Assembly (NCBI RefSeq): GCF_051414035.1
Contig: NZ_JBLKNW010000001.1
Span: 682,001 to 746,000 of the forward strand
Direction: 5' to 3'
Origin: Halosimplex amylolyticum
GTDB lineage: Archaea; Halobacteriota; Halobacteria; Halobacteriales; Haloarculaceae
DNA: 64,000 nucleotides
In this document: piece after piece, positions 51,301-59,654 of the stretch
How the letters are laid out: each line of letters starts with the position of its first letter
How positions within the stretch are numbered: the first letter of the stretch is position 1
Notes under the pieces: generated by a model
Seen by the model: the letters and a program-made list of their open reading frames with translations, nothing else
The model's database searches: none
Told to the model about the DNA's origin: nothing
Translations under genes and position numbers: made by a program

Positions 51301-51636
51301 TCAGTCGTCGGCGGAGGCGGGGTCGGCGCCGGCCGCCGCCGCGACGTCGTCCTCGATGCTGGGCGGGTACTTGCCGCGGTCGAGTTTCAGGTCGGACTGC
51401 GGGCGGGCCATGCAGGTGAGCGCGTAGTTCTCGGCCTCCTCCTCGGTGAGACCGCGGGCGGCGGGCTGGGTCACCTCCCCCTCCTCGATCTTCGCCGAGC
51501 AGGCGAGACACATCCCCACGCGGCAGGAGTACTCCTGCGCGATACCCTCCTCGATGCACCGGCTGAGTACGGTCTCTTTGTCGGAGACCGTGATCTCCTC
51601 GCCGGTCCCCACGAACTCGACGGTGTACTCGGTCAT
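51301..51636 (-). CDS. 2Fe-2S plant-type ferredoxin
   Basis: 111 residues. Cluster ligands C38, C43, C46 and C75 in SCRVGMCLACSAKI and LTCMARP, spaced C-x4-C-x2-C-x28-C. It carries an extra Cys27 and a short acidic tail. Shorter than the 129-residue haloarchaeal ferredoxin with its N-terminal halophilic insertion, so it is a second, cytosolic type of electron carrier. A GAGTTTAGG box (51659-51667) lies 25-30 nt upstream of ATG 51636: leaderless. The hairpin array begins at 51676, just beyond this promoter. Confidence 0.95.
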   Translation of the reverse strand: MTEYTVEFVGTGEEITVSDKETVLSRCIEEGIAQEYSCRVGMCLACSAKIEEGEVTQPAARGLTEEEAENYALTCMARPQSDLKLDRGKYPPSIEDDVAAAAGADPASADD

Positions 51637-51675
51637 GGCCTTCGATTCGGCGGTCTCCGCCTAAACTCTTGCTAC

Positions 51676-52066
51676 CCCATGTTTTTCCCGGCCGGGTTTC
51701 CTCGCTCGCTTTGCTCGCTGCGGGAACCCGGCCGGCAAAAACATGGGTGAAAAAGGCCGAGCGCTCACTCTGTTCGCGCTCGGAAGAACCGCGCCTCACT
51801 TCGTTCGGCGCGGATGCTCATTGCAGGATAGAACGTGGGCGGTCGTTGTCCTTCGAGTATAGCATCCGCATGCCGCAGGCGTGCCGTTCCCTGAACTCAC
51901 GCCGAGGTGCGCGGACGCCGGCGCGCTTGCTGGACCGCCTGTACCGAGCATACGCCGAGCGAAGCGAGGCGTTTCACCGGCCGCGAACGAAGTGAGCGGC
52001 CGGCCTTTTTCACCCATGTTTTTGGCCGGGGGGTCGCCGCAAGCGACCCCCCGGCCAAAAAGATGG
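51676..52066. repeat. Hairpin array between the divergent ferredoxin and reductase promoters
   Basis: Hairpin H1 at 51676-51747: arms of 23 nt (CCCATGTTTTTCCCGGCC...) with one mismatch. An 18-bp inverted repeat, ACATGGGTGAAAAAGGCC (51741-51758) with its complement at 52002-52019, encloses about 240 bp. Within it are smaller stems, for example CCGAGCGC/GCGCTCGG and GGCCGC/GCGGCC. The right end is H3 (52014-52066): 23-nt arms, one mismatch, 7-nt loop. No gene or tRNA was seen inside. Confidence 0.88.
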
Positions 52067-52106
52067 TAGTAAAGAGTTTTCTTCCCTCCCCCGCGAAAGA
52101 TGGACC

Positions 52107-53477
52107 ATGACCACACGCGAGTACGACGTCGTCGTCGTCGGGGCGGGGACTGCGGGCTGTTACGCCGCGGCGACCGTCGCCCACGAGGGTTACGACGTCG
52201 CACTCCTCGAACGCAAACCCGAGGAAGAAGGGGGCCACATCGCCTGCGGCGACGCCCTCAAGGGTGCCAGTTCGTTCCCGGAGGCGATCCCGAAGTCGCA
52301 GATCGAACCGGCGATGACCAACACCGACGTCGACCACGGTCGGTTCGAGATCCCCCAGGAGGACACCGTCGTCGAGATCCCGGTGCCCGGGGAACTCGCC
52401 GTCATCGACCGCTGGGAGTACGGCAAGCGCGTCATCGAGGGGGCGCTCGACGCCGGTGCGGAGATCCACTTCGACACGCTCGTCCAGAACGTCACCCAGG
52501 CGGACGACGGGACTGTGACGGGCGTCCGGGCGATGCACGAGGGCGACCCCGTCGACTACGAGGCCGAACTCGTCATCGACGGCGCCGGGGCGCTCTCGAT
52601 CCTCCAGGACAACATCGACTTCGACGGGAGCACGTTCGACACGAACGTCAGCTACCAGCAGTTCTGCTCGGCCTACCGCGAGGTGGTCACGGTCGACGAA
52701 CCCGTCGAGTGGTCCGACGCGCTCGTGTTCAAGCCGACCGAGCGCGCCGCGGGCTACCTCTGGTACTTCCCCCGGACCGACACCGAGATCAACGCCGGTC
52801 TCGGCTTCCAGATGACCGAGGAACCGATGAAACTCGTCGACGACCTCAAGCGCGACCTCCGGGACCGCGAGGAGTTCGAGGGCGCCACCGTCGAGGACAA
52901 ACTCGGCGCGGCGCTACCGACCCGTCGGCCCTACGACTCGGCGGTCGCGCCGGGGTTCATCGCCGCCGGCGACGCCGCGGGTCTCGTGAACCCCACCACC
53001 GGCGGCGGTATCGGCGGTGCCGCCTACTCCGGGCAGTACGCGGGCGAGCAGGCCGTCGAGGCTATCGAGGCCGGCGACGTGAGCGAGGACCGCCTCTGGG
53101 AGTACAACGAGAACGTGATGGACCACTTCGGCGCTCGCTTCGCCACGCTCGACGTCTACAACATCTTCACGACGGCCTACGACATCGACGACCTGATGGG
53201 GCTGCTGGCGGCCCTGCCGGCCGAGAAGATCGCCGAAGGCCTCTACGAGGGTGAGACCGACATCGGCCTCTGGCTCAAGCTCAAGACGGCCGTCAAGTCG
53301 GTCGGCCACTGGGGGACGATCTACGACCTCTACGAGACGAAGCAGCTCGCCGAACGCGTGCTTGACCACTACGAGGCCTACCCCGAACACCGCGCCGGAT
53401 TCGCCGACTGGCAGGCCGAGCGCGACGAGATCATGGACGACGTCTACGCGACCACGGGCGCCGACCCCAAGTACTGA
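52107..53477 (+). CDS. Geranylgeranyl reductase family protein (lipid or polyprenyl reductase)
   Basis: 456 residues. N-terminal FAD Rossmann motif VVVVGAGTAGCYAAATVA; the family patch for substrate binding, FVPEAIPK-type AIPKSQIEPAMT, and the second FAD motif FIAAGDAAGLVNPTTGGG (G-D-A-A-G...) near 300. It reduces the double bonds of geranylgeranyl chains, giving the saturated phytanyl chains of archaeal diethers, or acts on a related isoprenoid. GAGTTTTC (52073-52080) sits 27-34 nt before ATG 52107: leaderless. A TGCCC microsatellite begins directly after the stop. Confidence 0.9.
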   Translation: MTTREYDVVVVGAGTAGCYAAATVAHEGYDVALLERKPEEEGGHIACGDALKGASSFPEAIPKSQIEPAMTNTDVDHGRFEIPQEDTVVEIPVPGELAVIDRWEYGKRVIEGALDAGAEIHFDTLVQNVTQADDGTVTGVRAMHEGDPVDYEAELVIDGAGALSILQDNIDFDGSTFDTNVSYQQFCSAYREVVTVDEPVEWSDALVFKPTERAAGYLWYFPRTDTEINAGLGFQMTEEPMKLVDDLKRDLRDREEFEGATVEDKLGAALPTRRPYDSAVAPGFIAAGDAAGLVNPTTGGGIGGAAYSGQYAGEQAVEAIEAGDVSEDRLWEYNENVMDHFGARFATLDVYNIFTTAYDIDDLMGLLAALPAEKIAEGLYEGETDIGLWLKLKTAVKSVGHWGTIYDLYETKQLAERVLDHYEAYPEHRAGFADWQAERDEIMDDVYATTGADPKY

Positions 53478-53480
53478 TAC

Positions 53481-53600
53481 TGCCCTGCCCTGCCCTGCCC
53501 TGCCCTGCCCTGCCCTGCCCTGCCCTGCCCTGCCCTGCCCTGCCCTGCCCTGCCCTGCCCTGCCCTGCCCTGCCCTGCCCTGCCCTGCCCTGCCCTGCCC
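53481..53600. repeat. Perfect (TGCCC)24 pentanucleotide microsatellite
   Basis: Twenty-four uninterrupted TGCCC units (120 bp) begin 3 nt after the stop of the reductase gene. The tract is strand-asymmetric: C/T on the plus strand, G/A on the minus strand. In one frame of the minus strand it reads GQGRA-type repeats with no known product. It lies about 315 nt upstream of the pilin gene. A tract this long and perfect is expected to change length by slippage. Confidence 0.98.
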
Positions 53601-53916
53601 GAACCACTTCGCTCCCGTCTCGTTCTCTCATGCGGACTCATACGTTGTCACTCCGTCCCTGGCAGGCCACTCGCTCCGTAGTCGGTCGATCGGCCGCCCG
53701 ACCCGTTGGGAAGGCGCTGCCACGACGAGACACTCGAACGTCCACCTGTTCGCTGGCCCGAAATCGTTCGAAACTGACAAACATTTATATGCAATCCTCA
53801 ACCAACTGAACGTACGACGCGCCGTGTGGGAGCGGCCCGGGAATCGGTCCGTTGGGGGGCCATTCGAAGTCGGAGTCGTAGATCCCGGTGTCGTACAGGG
53901 GCGCGTGGGGAAGACC
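53601..53916 (+). promoter_or_regulatory. Upstream region of the pilin gene with TATA element
   Basis: No gene seen. An AT-rich box ACATTTATATGC (53780-53791) is the clearest promoter element. It lies about 125 nt before the pilin ATG at 53917, so the pilin transcript would have a leader of about 100 nt, unusual in this window of mostly leaderless genes. Confidence 0.6.
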
Positions 53917-54402
53917 ATGAACGCACGAGACACACAGAGAGGGGTTTCACCGGTCATCGGAGTCATCTTGATGGTCGCGATCACAGTCCTCCTGGCGACG
54001 ACGGTGGCGACGTTCTTCATGGGGTACGAGGACTCGCTGACGGGAATGGGGGCGCCGACCGTAGCGATCTCGGGCGAGTTCGACGTCGACAGCGGCGGGC
54101 ACGAGCTCGCGCTCGAGTTCACCGGCGGCGAGGTCGTGGCCAGGGAGAACGTGAAAGTACAGGTCTCGAACGCCGAGTGCCTCGGTCACGGGACGGTCTC
54201 CGACCGGTTCGACCTGGGAGAACTGGGCGTCTCCGCCTCGGAGGTGATGGCCGGGACGCGCGCCGACATCGCGGTCGGGACCGTCTGTCCGCCCGCGGCG
54301 AGCCGCCTCCAGCTCTCGGGGACGGAGGTGACCGTCTCGTGGCTCAGTTCCGACGGCGCCGACGGGAACACCCTCTACCGATGGCGGGGGCCGGGCGCGT
54401 AG
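53917..54402 (+). CDS. Type IV pilin / archaeal adhesion pilin
   Basis: 161 residues. Class III signal with cleavage before a hydrophobic helix: RGVSPVIGVILMVAITVLL, the DUF1628 (Pilin_N) motif SPVIGVILMVAIT. A beta-rich C-terminal domain follows (VAISGEFDVDSGG; LALEFTGGEVVA), with two cysteines (NAEC and GTVC). The signal peptidase PibD would cut between Gly and Val. The pilin likely serves adhesion or surface sensing. A longer frame upstream is not coding. Stands alone. Confidence 0.93.
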   Translation: MNARDTQRGVSPVIGVILMVAITVLLATTVATFFMGYEDSLTGMGAPTVAISGEFDVDSGGHELALEFTGGEVVARENVKVQVSNAECLGHGTVSDRFDLGELGVSASEVMAGTRADIAVGTVCPPAASRLQLSGTEVTVSWLSSDGADGNTLYRWRGPGA

Positions 54403-54513
54403 GGACGGCGTCGTCGCCGCCGCGGCTGCCGTCGCGGCGTGGAGCGCTCCGGTCGGGGGACGTCGGCTTCCTTCGATCGAGGACGGGTTTCCCCCTCCGA
54501 CCGACGTGCTCGC

Positions 54514-55794
54514 TCAGGGTCGCTCTCTCGCGAGTGCCCGGATCGTCTCTGCCAGCGTATCGACGCCGATGACCAGCGAGTCCTCGTCGACGTCGAACGT
54601 CGCCGTGTGGTGACCGCCCGGGTGGTCGGTCCCGATGCCGACGTAGGCGGTTTTCCCGCCGTTCTCCTGGACGCGGCGCATGAGGAAGGTGGCGTCCTCG
54701 CTCCCGCCCAGGTCGTCGCGGCGGACCACCGAGTCGACGCCGTCGGTCAGTCCGGCGACCGCCTCGACCACGTCGACCACCGCGTCGTCGCTCTCGGCGC
54801 CCGGCGCCTCGCCCTGGGGCGTGATCTCGACGTCGCACTCGTGCATCGCCGCCGCACCCTCGAAGACCGACCGGGCGCGGTCGCGCATGTACTCCATCAG
54901 TTCCGTCGTCTCGCCGCGGACTTCCCCCTCGATGTGCGCTCGCTCGGGGACGACGTTCGTCGCGCTGCCGCCACCGACCTTGCCGGCGTTGACCCGCGTC
55001 TTGCCGTCCTCGTGGCGGGGGATGGCATGGAGGTTCTGGACGGCAGCCGCCATCGCCTGGACGGCGTTGCGTCCCTCGGCGGGTCGCGCCCCGGCGTGGG
55101 CGGGTTCGCCCGCGAAGTCGGCGCGGAACTGGTGGACCGCGAGGAACCCCTCGATGCCCGCGACGACTTCACCGGTCGGGTGGTCGAGGCCGACGTGAGC
55201 GGCGAGCAGGTAGTCCACGTCGTCGAGCAGGCCGCTCTCGGCCATCGGTTTGCCGCCGCCGATGGCCTCCTCGGCGGGCTGGAAGAACACCTTCAGCGTG
55301 CCCTCGAAGTCGCCGTCCGCGACCGCTTCGAGCACGCCCAGCCCGATGGTCGCGTGGGCGTCGTGGCCGCAGGCGTGCATCAGTCCTTCGTGCTCGGAGC
55401 GGAACCCCTGACTGGCGGGAGCGTGGCCCTCGTCGGCCGACTCCTCCCGCGGCAGCCCGTCGATGTCCACGCGGAGACCGATCGTCGGGCCCTCACCGCC
55501 CTCGACGGTCGCCATCGCGCCGGTGAACCCGCCCTGGAGTCGATCCAGGACGTCCGGGTCGGCGCCGGCGTCGAGGGCCCGCTGGAACCACTGGTCCAGT
55601 TCGGCGTCGTCGGGCACGGCGATGCGTTCCTCGGCGGCGAGCACCTCGGGACCGACGCGCACCTCGTCGACGTCGAGCGACTGTAGTTCCTCGACGACGC
55701 GGGCGGTGGTCCAGAACTCCCGCCAGGCGGGCTCCGGTCGCCGGTGAAAGGTGCGGCGCAACTCGACCAGGCGGTCGCGACTCGGTTGGCTCAT
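54514..55794 (-). CDS. M20-family amidohydrolase (N-acyl-L-amino-acid amidohydrolase-like)
   Basis: 426 residues. M20D features: metal Cys/His in HACGHDAHATIGLG, QPAEEAIGGGKPMAESG, AHVGLDHPTGEV and GIGTDHPGGHHTATFDVDED near the C-terminus. The dimerisation lid is present (FAGEPAHAGARPAEGRNAVQ). It hydrolyses an N-acyl or indole-type amino acid conjugate; the substrate is not clear. ATG 55794 precedes the helix SRDRLVELRRTFHRRPEP, the usual start. Confidence 0.94.
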   Translation of the reverse strand: MSQPSRDRLVELRRTFHRRPEPAWREFWTTARVVEELQSLDVDEVRVGPEVLAAEERIAVPDDAELDQWFQRALDAGADPDVLDRLQGGFTGAMATVEGGEGPTIGLRVDIDGLPREESADEGHAPASQGFRSEHEGLMHACGHDAHATIGLGVLEAVADGDFEGTLKVFFQPAEEAIGGGKPMAESGLLDDVDYLLAAHVGLDHPTGEVVAGIEGFLAVHQFRADFAGEPAHAGARPAEGRNAVQAMAAAVQNLHAIPRHEDGKTRVNAGKVGGGSATNVVPERAHIEGEVRGETTELMEYMRDRARSVFEGAAAMHECDVEITPQGEAPGAESDDAVVDVVEAVAGLTDGVDSVVRRDDLGGSEDATFLMRRVQENGGKTAYVGIGTDHPGGHHTATFDVDEDSLVIGVDTLAETIRALARERP

Positions 55795-55942
55795 GACCGA
55801 CGAGAGGACGGCGAGGGTGTAGACGGTTTCGGGAGGAACGGGACGGGGACGGACCGTGGAGCGGAGTCGGACGGACCGCCGGGCGGTGCGAGTCGGGCTG
55901 GAGAGCGGGGTGAGTGAGGTGGGGACGCGCTGGGTCGCGGAC

Positions 55943-56254
55943 TCAGACCTGTTCGATCTCGGCTTCGACGTGGATGCGGTCGGGGTAGTCGTCGCCGGCG
56001 ACGGAGCGCGCGAACTCGTCGTGGCCGTGGATCTCGACGGTCCGGGTGTAGGAGGTGTACTGCCATGGCTCGAACCGGCCCCCGTCGGCCGAGAGCCGTT
56101 TGGTCTGTGGCACCCGGTAGTCGGTCGGCGGCCGGGGATGGGGGCCTTTCAGCTCCACGCCCTTGCGCTCGGCGGCGGACTTGACGCCGTCGACGACGTC
56201 GTCGAGGAGGCGTCGATCCCCGCTCGTGAACGTGAGCTTCGTGACGAACGGCAT
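55943..56254 (-). CDS. uS10/mL48-type ribosomal-protein paralogue
   Basis: 103 residues. Matches the uS10 fold: N-terminal strand FVTKLTFTSGDRRLLDDVV, then VELKGPHPRPPTDYRVPQ (compare the S10 loop GPIPLPT) and a long strand VEIHGHDEFARSV. It is not the true S10 of the ribosomal operon but a known haloarchaeal paralogue, with possible ribosome-associated roles. Some residues of the canonical 3' loop are changed. Short open frames upstream are not coding. Confidence 0.82.
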   Translation of the reverse strand: MPFVTKLTFTSGDRRLLDDVVDGVKSAAERKGVELKGPHPRPPTDYRVPQTKRLSADGGRFEPWQYTSYTRTVEIHGHDEFARSVAGDDYPDRIHVEAEIEQV

Positions 56255-56382
56255 ATCCGTCCGGTCGCCGGGCGCGCGGATAAGCGATGCGTTTGTCCCT
56301 CGACGGAGGTGTCGGACGGATGTGGTATCGGCCTGGCGACGCTCCGATATTCACTTAAGGTGTGATAGAGTACGTATCGGCA

Positions 56383-56835
56383 ATGATAGAGGCCACGAGC
56401 GCGGGAGCCATCCTCTTTCGCGACACGCGTGGCCGGCGGGAGTACCTGCTCCTCAAAAGTCGCCCCGGCGACTGGGAGTTCCCCAAAGGGGGCGTCGAGG
56501 GCGACGAGGAGCTCCAGCAGACCGCCATCCGCGAAGTGAAAGAGGAAGCCGGAATCGGTGATTTCCGGCTCTTGGACGGCTTCCGAGAAGACTACGACTA
56601 CGTGTTCGAAGCCAACGGCAACACCATCCACAAGACCGTGCACCTGTTCATCGCCCGCTCGTTCGAGGCGTCGGCCGAGCTCTCCCACGAGCACCGCGAC
56701 CTCCAGTGGCGCGACTACGAACAGGCCGTCAACACCGTCACGCAGGACGGCCCCCGCGAAATCCTCGAACAGGCCCACGAGTTCCTCGACGAGAAACTCG
56801 CGGAGGAAGACGAGGACGAAGACGACGAGGAGTAG
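56383..56835 (+). CDS. Nudix hydrolase, bis(5'-nucleosyl)-tetraphosphatase-like
   Basis: 150 residues. Canonical Nudix box from FPKGGVEGDEELQQTAIREV to KEEAGI (GGx-x4-E...REVKEEAG). The tail is very acidic (EEDEDEDDEE). Its small size and the segment LLLKSRPGDWEFPKGG are typical of diadenosine tetraphosphatases, which clear stress-linked Ap4A. TTCACTTAAGG (56351-56361) lies 25-30 nt before ATG 56383: leaderless. Divergent from the uS10 paralogue. Confidence 0.92.
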   Translation: MIEATSAGAILFRDTRGRREYLLLKSRPGDWEFPKGGVEGDEELQQTAIREVKEEAGIGDFRLLDGFREDYDYVFEANGNTIHKTVHLFIARSFEASAELSHEHRDLQWRDYEQAVNTVTQDGPREILEQAHEFLDEKLAEEDEDEDDEE

Positions 56836-57047
56836 CCACGGGCTGAACCGTGCCACTCCGGCCGCCCGATACGCGGCCAGCCAGCGACTTCTCTGCCCCC
56901 GCTGGCACTTCCCCACCTGTCAGTTCGAAACCTGTTCGTGCCGTCTGGGTTTCTCGTCTGACCTGGGCTGAGATCCGGTTACGTCGACGACAGCACATGT
57001 CTGATCCAGTAGGTTAATCACGGTCGACTGGATACCGGTGGTACGTC

Positions 57048-57467
57048 ATGCTACTCGGATTCGACGACGAGGCGTTCAAGCGGTCGGTGGCGGCGATCTT
57101 CGTCGCGTTGCTCGTCACCGGATTCGTTCCGGTTCTCAACCTGATCCGATACGTGCCGCTGTTCAAGGAAGTGCTCCTCGGCGCGCTGGTCGTGGTGGCG
57201 TTCACGTCGCTCTCGGACGCGGAAGACGGGATCAAGTTCGCCCTCGTCACCGGCATGCTGGCCGCCGTGGCGTTCAACCTCGTCTACATCCCCGGGTCGA
57301 TCCTGCTCGGCGGGCTCCTCGGCGCCGCGGCCGGCGACGGGGCGACTGGCGCGATTATGGCGATCAACGGCCTCGGCGCGCTGATGAACGTCTTCGGTCT
57401 CGTCTTCATGTCTCCCGTCGGGTACATCCTGGGCGGGGCGCTGGGGAGCGTCCTCAACGCCGAGTAA
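57048..57467 (+). CDS. DUF5518-like small integral membrane protein
   Basis: 139 residues, four hydrophobic segments. The N-terminus DDEAFKRSVAAIFVALLVTG, glycine-rich loops (GGLLGAAAGDGATGAIMA) and C-terminal PVGYILGGALGSVL suggest the DUF5518 type of haloarchaeal membrane protein. Function unknown. The family label is from recall; the membrane topology is clear. Converges on the DUF5684 gene. Confidence 0.8.
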   Translation: MLLGFDDEAFKRSVAAIFVALLVTGFVPVLNLIRYVPLFKEVLLGALVVVAFTSLSDAEDGIKFALVTGMLAAVAFNLVYIPGSILLGGLLGAAAGDGATGAIMAINGLGALMNVFGLVFMSPVGYILGGALGSVLNAE

Positions 57468-57496
57468 AATCGTTGGTTCCGACCAGCGTTCGCCGC

Positions 57497-57910
57497 TCAG
57501 ATTCCGGTCACGCCGCGATACTGGGCGTCGCCGAAGCCCAGCAGCGGGAAGAAGATGAACCCGAGGAAGGCCAGCCCGAGTCCGAAGCCGGTCCCCTTGC
57601 CGAACGCCTTCGCCACGTCGATCATCGGAATGATGACCGCGAAGGGGATGAATATGCTCAGCAGCACCCAGACCATGTCGCGGTCCGCGATCTCCGCCAC
57701 GAGGACGTAGACGTTGTAGATCGGGATGATGGCCGCCCAGCCGGGCTGGCCAGCCTTCGTGAACGTCTTCCACATCCCCGCGATCGAGATGACCGCGAGG
57801 AGCATCGGGACGGCGAAAAACAGCAGTCCCAGCGCCGCGAGGGCGCCGGCCCCGCCGCCGTTGCTTTGCAGTGCGACCGTTCCGAATCCGCTCAGTAGGC
57901 TCCCAGCCAT
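57497..57910 (-). CDS. DUF5684-family membrane protein
   Basis: 137 residues with four hydrophobic segments. The signature FTKAGQPGWAAIIPIYNVYV, with the following AEIADRDMVWV, is conserved in DUF5684 proteins, which occur in archaea and bacteria and are sometimes fused to signal peptidase I. C-terminal FFPLLGFGDAQYRG. Function unknown. ATG 57910 is just before the first helix. Confidence 0.87.
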   Translation of the reverse strand: MAGSLLSGFGTVALQSNGGGAGALAALGLLFFAVPMLLAVISIAGMWKTFTKAGQPGWAAIIPIYNVYVLVAEIADRDMVWVLLSIFIPFAVIIPMIDVAKAFGKGTGFGLGLAFLGFIFFPLLGFGDAQYRGVTGI

Positions 57911-58202
57911 GTGCGCACCTCTTTCCGCATAGTACATAAATCCTATCCTCCTGGAAACAGGTCACTTGCCAGTACCGTTCGTTCGCCCGAGCGCGTGGAC
58001 GTTCACAAACCGCCGGGAACGGACGACAGCGGGCCTGTAATCCGGCCGGTCGGATCGATGCTGCACGTCAACAGGGGGATATGCCGAACGGCTGCGAACG
58101 GATCTGTCCGGGAATCCGGACGCCACCTGTCGCTCTCGTCGGGAGCGCGGTTCCGTGCGCGCCGCGAAACCTATAAGCGGCCGCCACCACCTATCTCGGG
58201 TC
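57911..58202. promoter_or_regulatory. Divergent intergenic region
   Basis: No gene seen. On the minus strand TTTATGTACTATG (57921-57936) is the promoter box of the DUF5684 gene. On the plus strand AACCTATAAGC (58168-58178) lies 25-35 nt before GTG 58203. The middle part (57960-58150) shows nothing. Confidence 0.55.
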
Positions 58203-59279
58203 GTGTCACCCGGGGACGGCGAGGCCCTCGGCGGGTCGGAGTTCGTCTTCGAGCTGTGCGTCTGCCAGTGGGCCGAGCGCGAGTGGCCGCCCGACGGCGT
58301 CTCGACCGACGAGGCGACCGCAGTCGTCTCGCGACAGATCGGGACCAGGGACCGCCGCTGGGACACCGTCGTCGTCGAGTGCGACCCCGAGGGGCTGCGC
58401 CAGCGGGCGAACTTCGGCCTGCAAGAACTCGACTCGGATCTGTTGCACGTCGTCCGCAACGCGCCCGCAGAGTGGGCGTGGTACCGCGACGCGCTGCCGG
58501 ACCCGGGCTACCCCTGGCGGTACGTCCGCGAGGCCGTCCACCGCGCCGCTGACCGCGGCGTCGTCGAGACCCGGACGGGCTCGAACGGCCGCATCGAACT
58601 CCGGCGGAAGTGGGCGTATCCGGACTGGGTCCGCCGGATCGTCGCCATCGAGAACAAGCCCGACCTCGACGCCAGCGCCGCCCGCGCGCTCGCGCCGCAA
58701 CTCGAACGCGACGTGGCTCTGGCGCTCGCCGACGAGGTGTGGGTCGCGACCACCGAGACCGGCGAGACGGTCGAACCGGCGCTGATCGAGGACGTCCCCG
58801 TCGAGGCAGGTATCCTCACCGTCGACGCCGACGGCGACGCGAGCGTCTCCTGGCACCCGCGGACGCTGGCCGCAGACGACCCCGGAACGCGCATCCTCGA
58901 ACGTCCGTCCGGCGGCGCCCGCGACGCCTCCGCCGCGCGTTTCGAGTACGCCGACGCGGCGTGGAAGCGCGACAAGCGCCTCGAACTGGCCGAGCGAGCC
59001 TTCGGCCGCGGTTGGCGCTCCTACGCCGATACCATGCGGCCCGACTGCCGGCACTTCCGACTCACCGACGAACGGCCCGGGTTCCTGCCGTACTGCGCCG
59101 CCAAGAAGTGCCACCAGACAGCCGGGCAGTGTTCCGGCTCGTGCCCCGATTTCGAACCGGAGCCGCCCGTCTGGCGGTCTCGCGACTGGCCGATCTCGGG
59201 CGGGCCGGGAAAAGGGCTCAAACGACTGCTCGACCGCCAGCGGCGCCGTCAGCGGCCGGGACTCGACGAAACGTCGTAG
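58203..59279 (+). CDS. DUF5787-family protein
   Basis: 358 residues from GTG 58203. An N-terminal half with FELCVCQWAEREWPPDG and RRIVAIENKPDLDASAARAL, a D-x(n)-E-x-K-like patch reminiscent of restriction-type nuclease folds, and a C-terminal cysteine cluster (DCRHF, YCAAKKCHQTAGQCSGSCPDF) that could bind metal or Fe-S. It matches DUF5787, a haloarchaeal family of unknown function. A nuclease role is inferred from IENKPDL only. CCTATAAG at 58170 supports the start. Confidence 0.88.
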   Translation: MSPGDGEALGGSEFVFELCVCQWAEREWPPDGVSTDEATAVVSRQIGTRDRRWDTVVVECDPEGLRQRANFGLQELDSDLLHVVRNAPAEWAWYRDALPDPGYPWRYVREAVHRAADRGVVETRTGSNGRIELRRKWAYPDWVRRIVAIENKPDLDASAARALAPQLERDVALALADEVWVATTETGETVEPALIEDVPVEAGILTVDADGDASVSWHPRTLAADDPGTRILERPSGGARDASAARFEYADAAWKRDKRLELAERAFGRGWRSYADTMRPDCRHFRLTDERPGFLPYCAAKKCHQTAGQCSGSCPDFEPEPPVWRSRDWPISGGPGKGLKRLLDRQRRRQRPGLDETS

Positions 59280-59431
59280 CGGTCGCCATGGGCGTCGACG
59301 GGAGGTGGCGCTCGCCACGGTTGGTCTCTGGTGAGACCGTTCCGGATCGATCGGGTCGTCTGCCGCTCTCACGGATCTTCGTCGATACGGCGCTGAAAGG
59401 AGCCGTTAGCGCTGTTTCTCTGGTGCCCGCT

Positions 59432-59578
59432 TCAGTTGCGTTTCGAACGGACGTCCCCGTTCGCCCGCGTCATGTCCTCGCAGTTCGGGCAGACGCGCGG
59501 CTGAGACATGTCGTTCGGCGCGAAAACTCGTACGTACGCCCTCGTCACAAACGATCCGCAGTTCAAACACGTCGCCAT
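59432..59578 (-). CDS. Small zinc-ribbon protein (DUF7563-like)
   Basis: 48 residues, deduced directly from sequence and too short for usual ORF calling. Two CxxC knuckles: CLNCGSFVTRAYVRVFAP and CPNCEDMT. The layout (knuckle, aromatic/basic strand, second knuckle) matches the haloarchaeal DUF7563 family of unknown function. It starts at ATG 59578 and stops at 59432. It is downstream of and convergent to the DUF5787 gene. Confidence 0.75.
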   Translation of the reverse strand: MATCLNCGSFVTRAYVRVFAPNDMSQPRVCPNCEDMTRANGDVRSKRN

Positions 59579-59654
59579 GATATACGACGAGCGAGGAGAG
59601 GGATAACGATTGTCTCTGCAGTCAGGGTGGTTCTACCGCGCCGAGAACGGTCGT

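Noticed and set aside
51773..51990. Possible tRNA or small RNA inside the hairpin array
   Set aside because: No tRNA-like GGTTCGAATCC arm or acceptor pairing was found; only short unrelated stems.
53431..53641. Open frames through (TGCCC)24 on the minus strand
   Set aside because: They translate a simple repeat and have no recognisable N-terminus.
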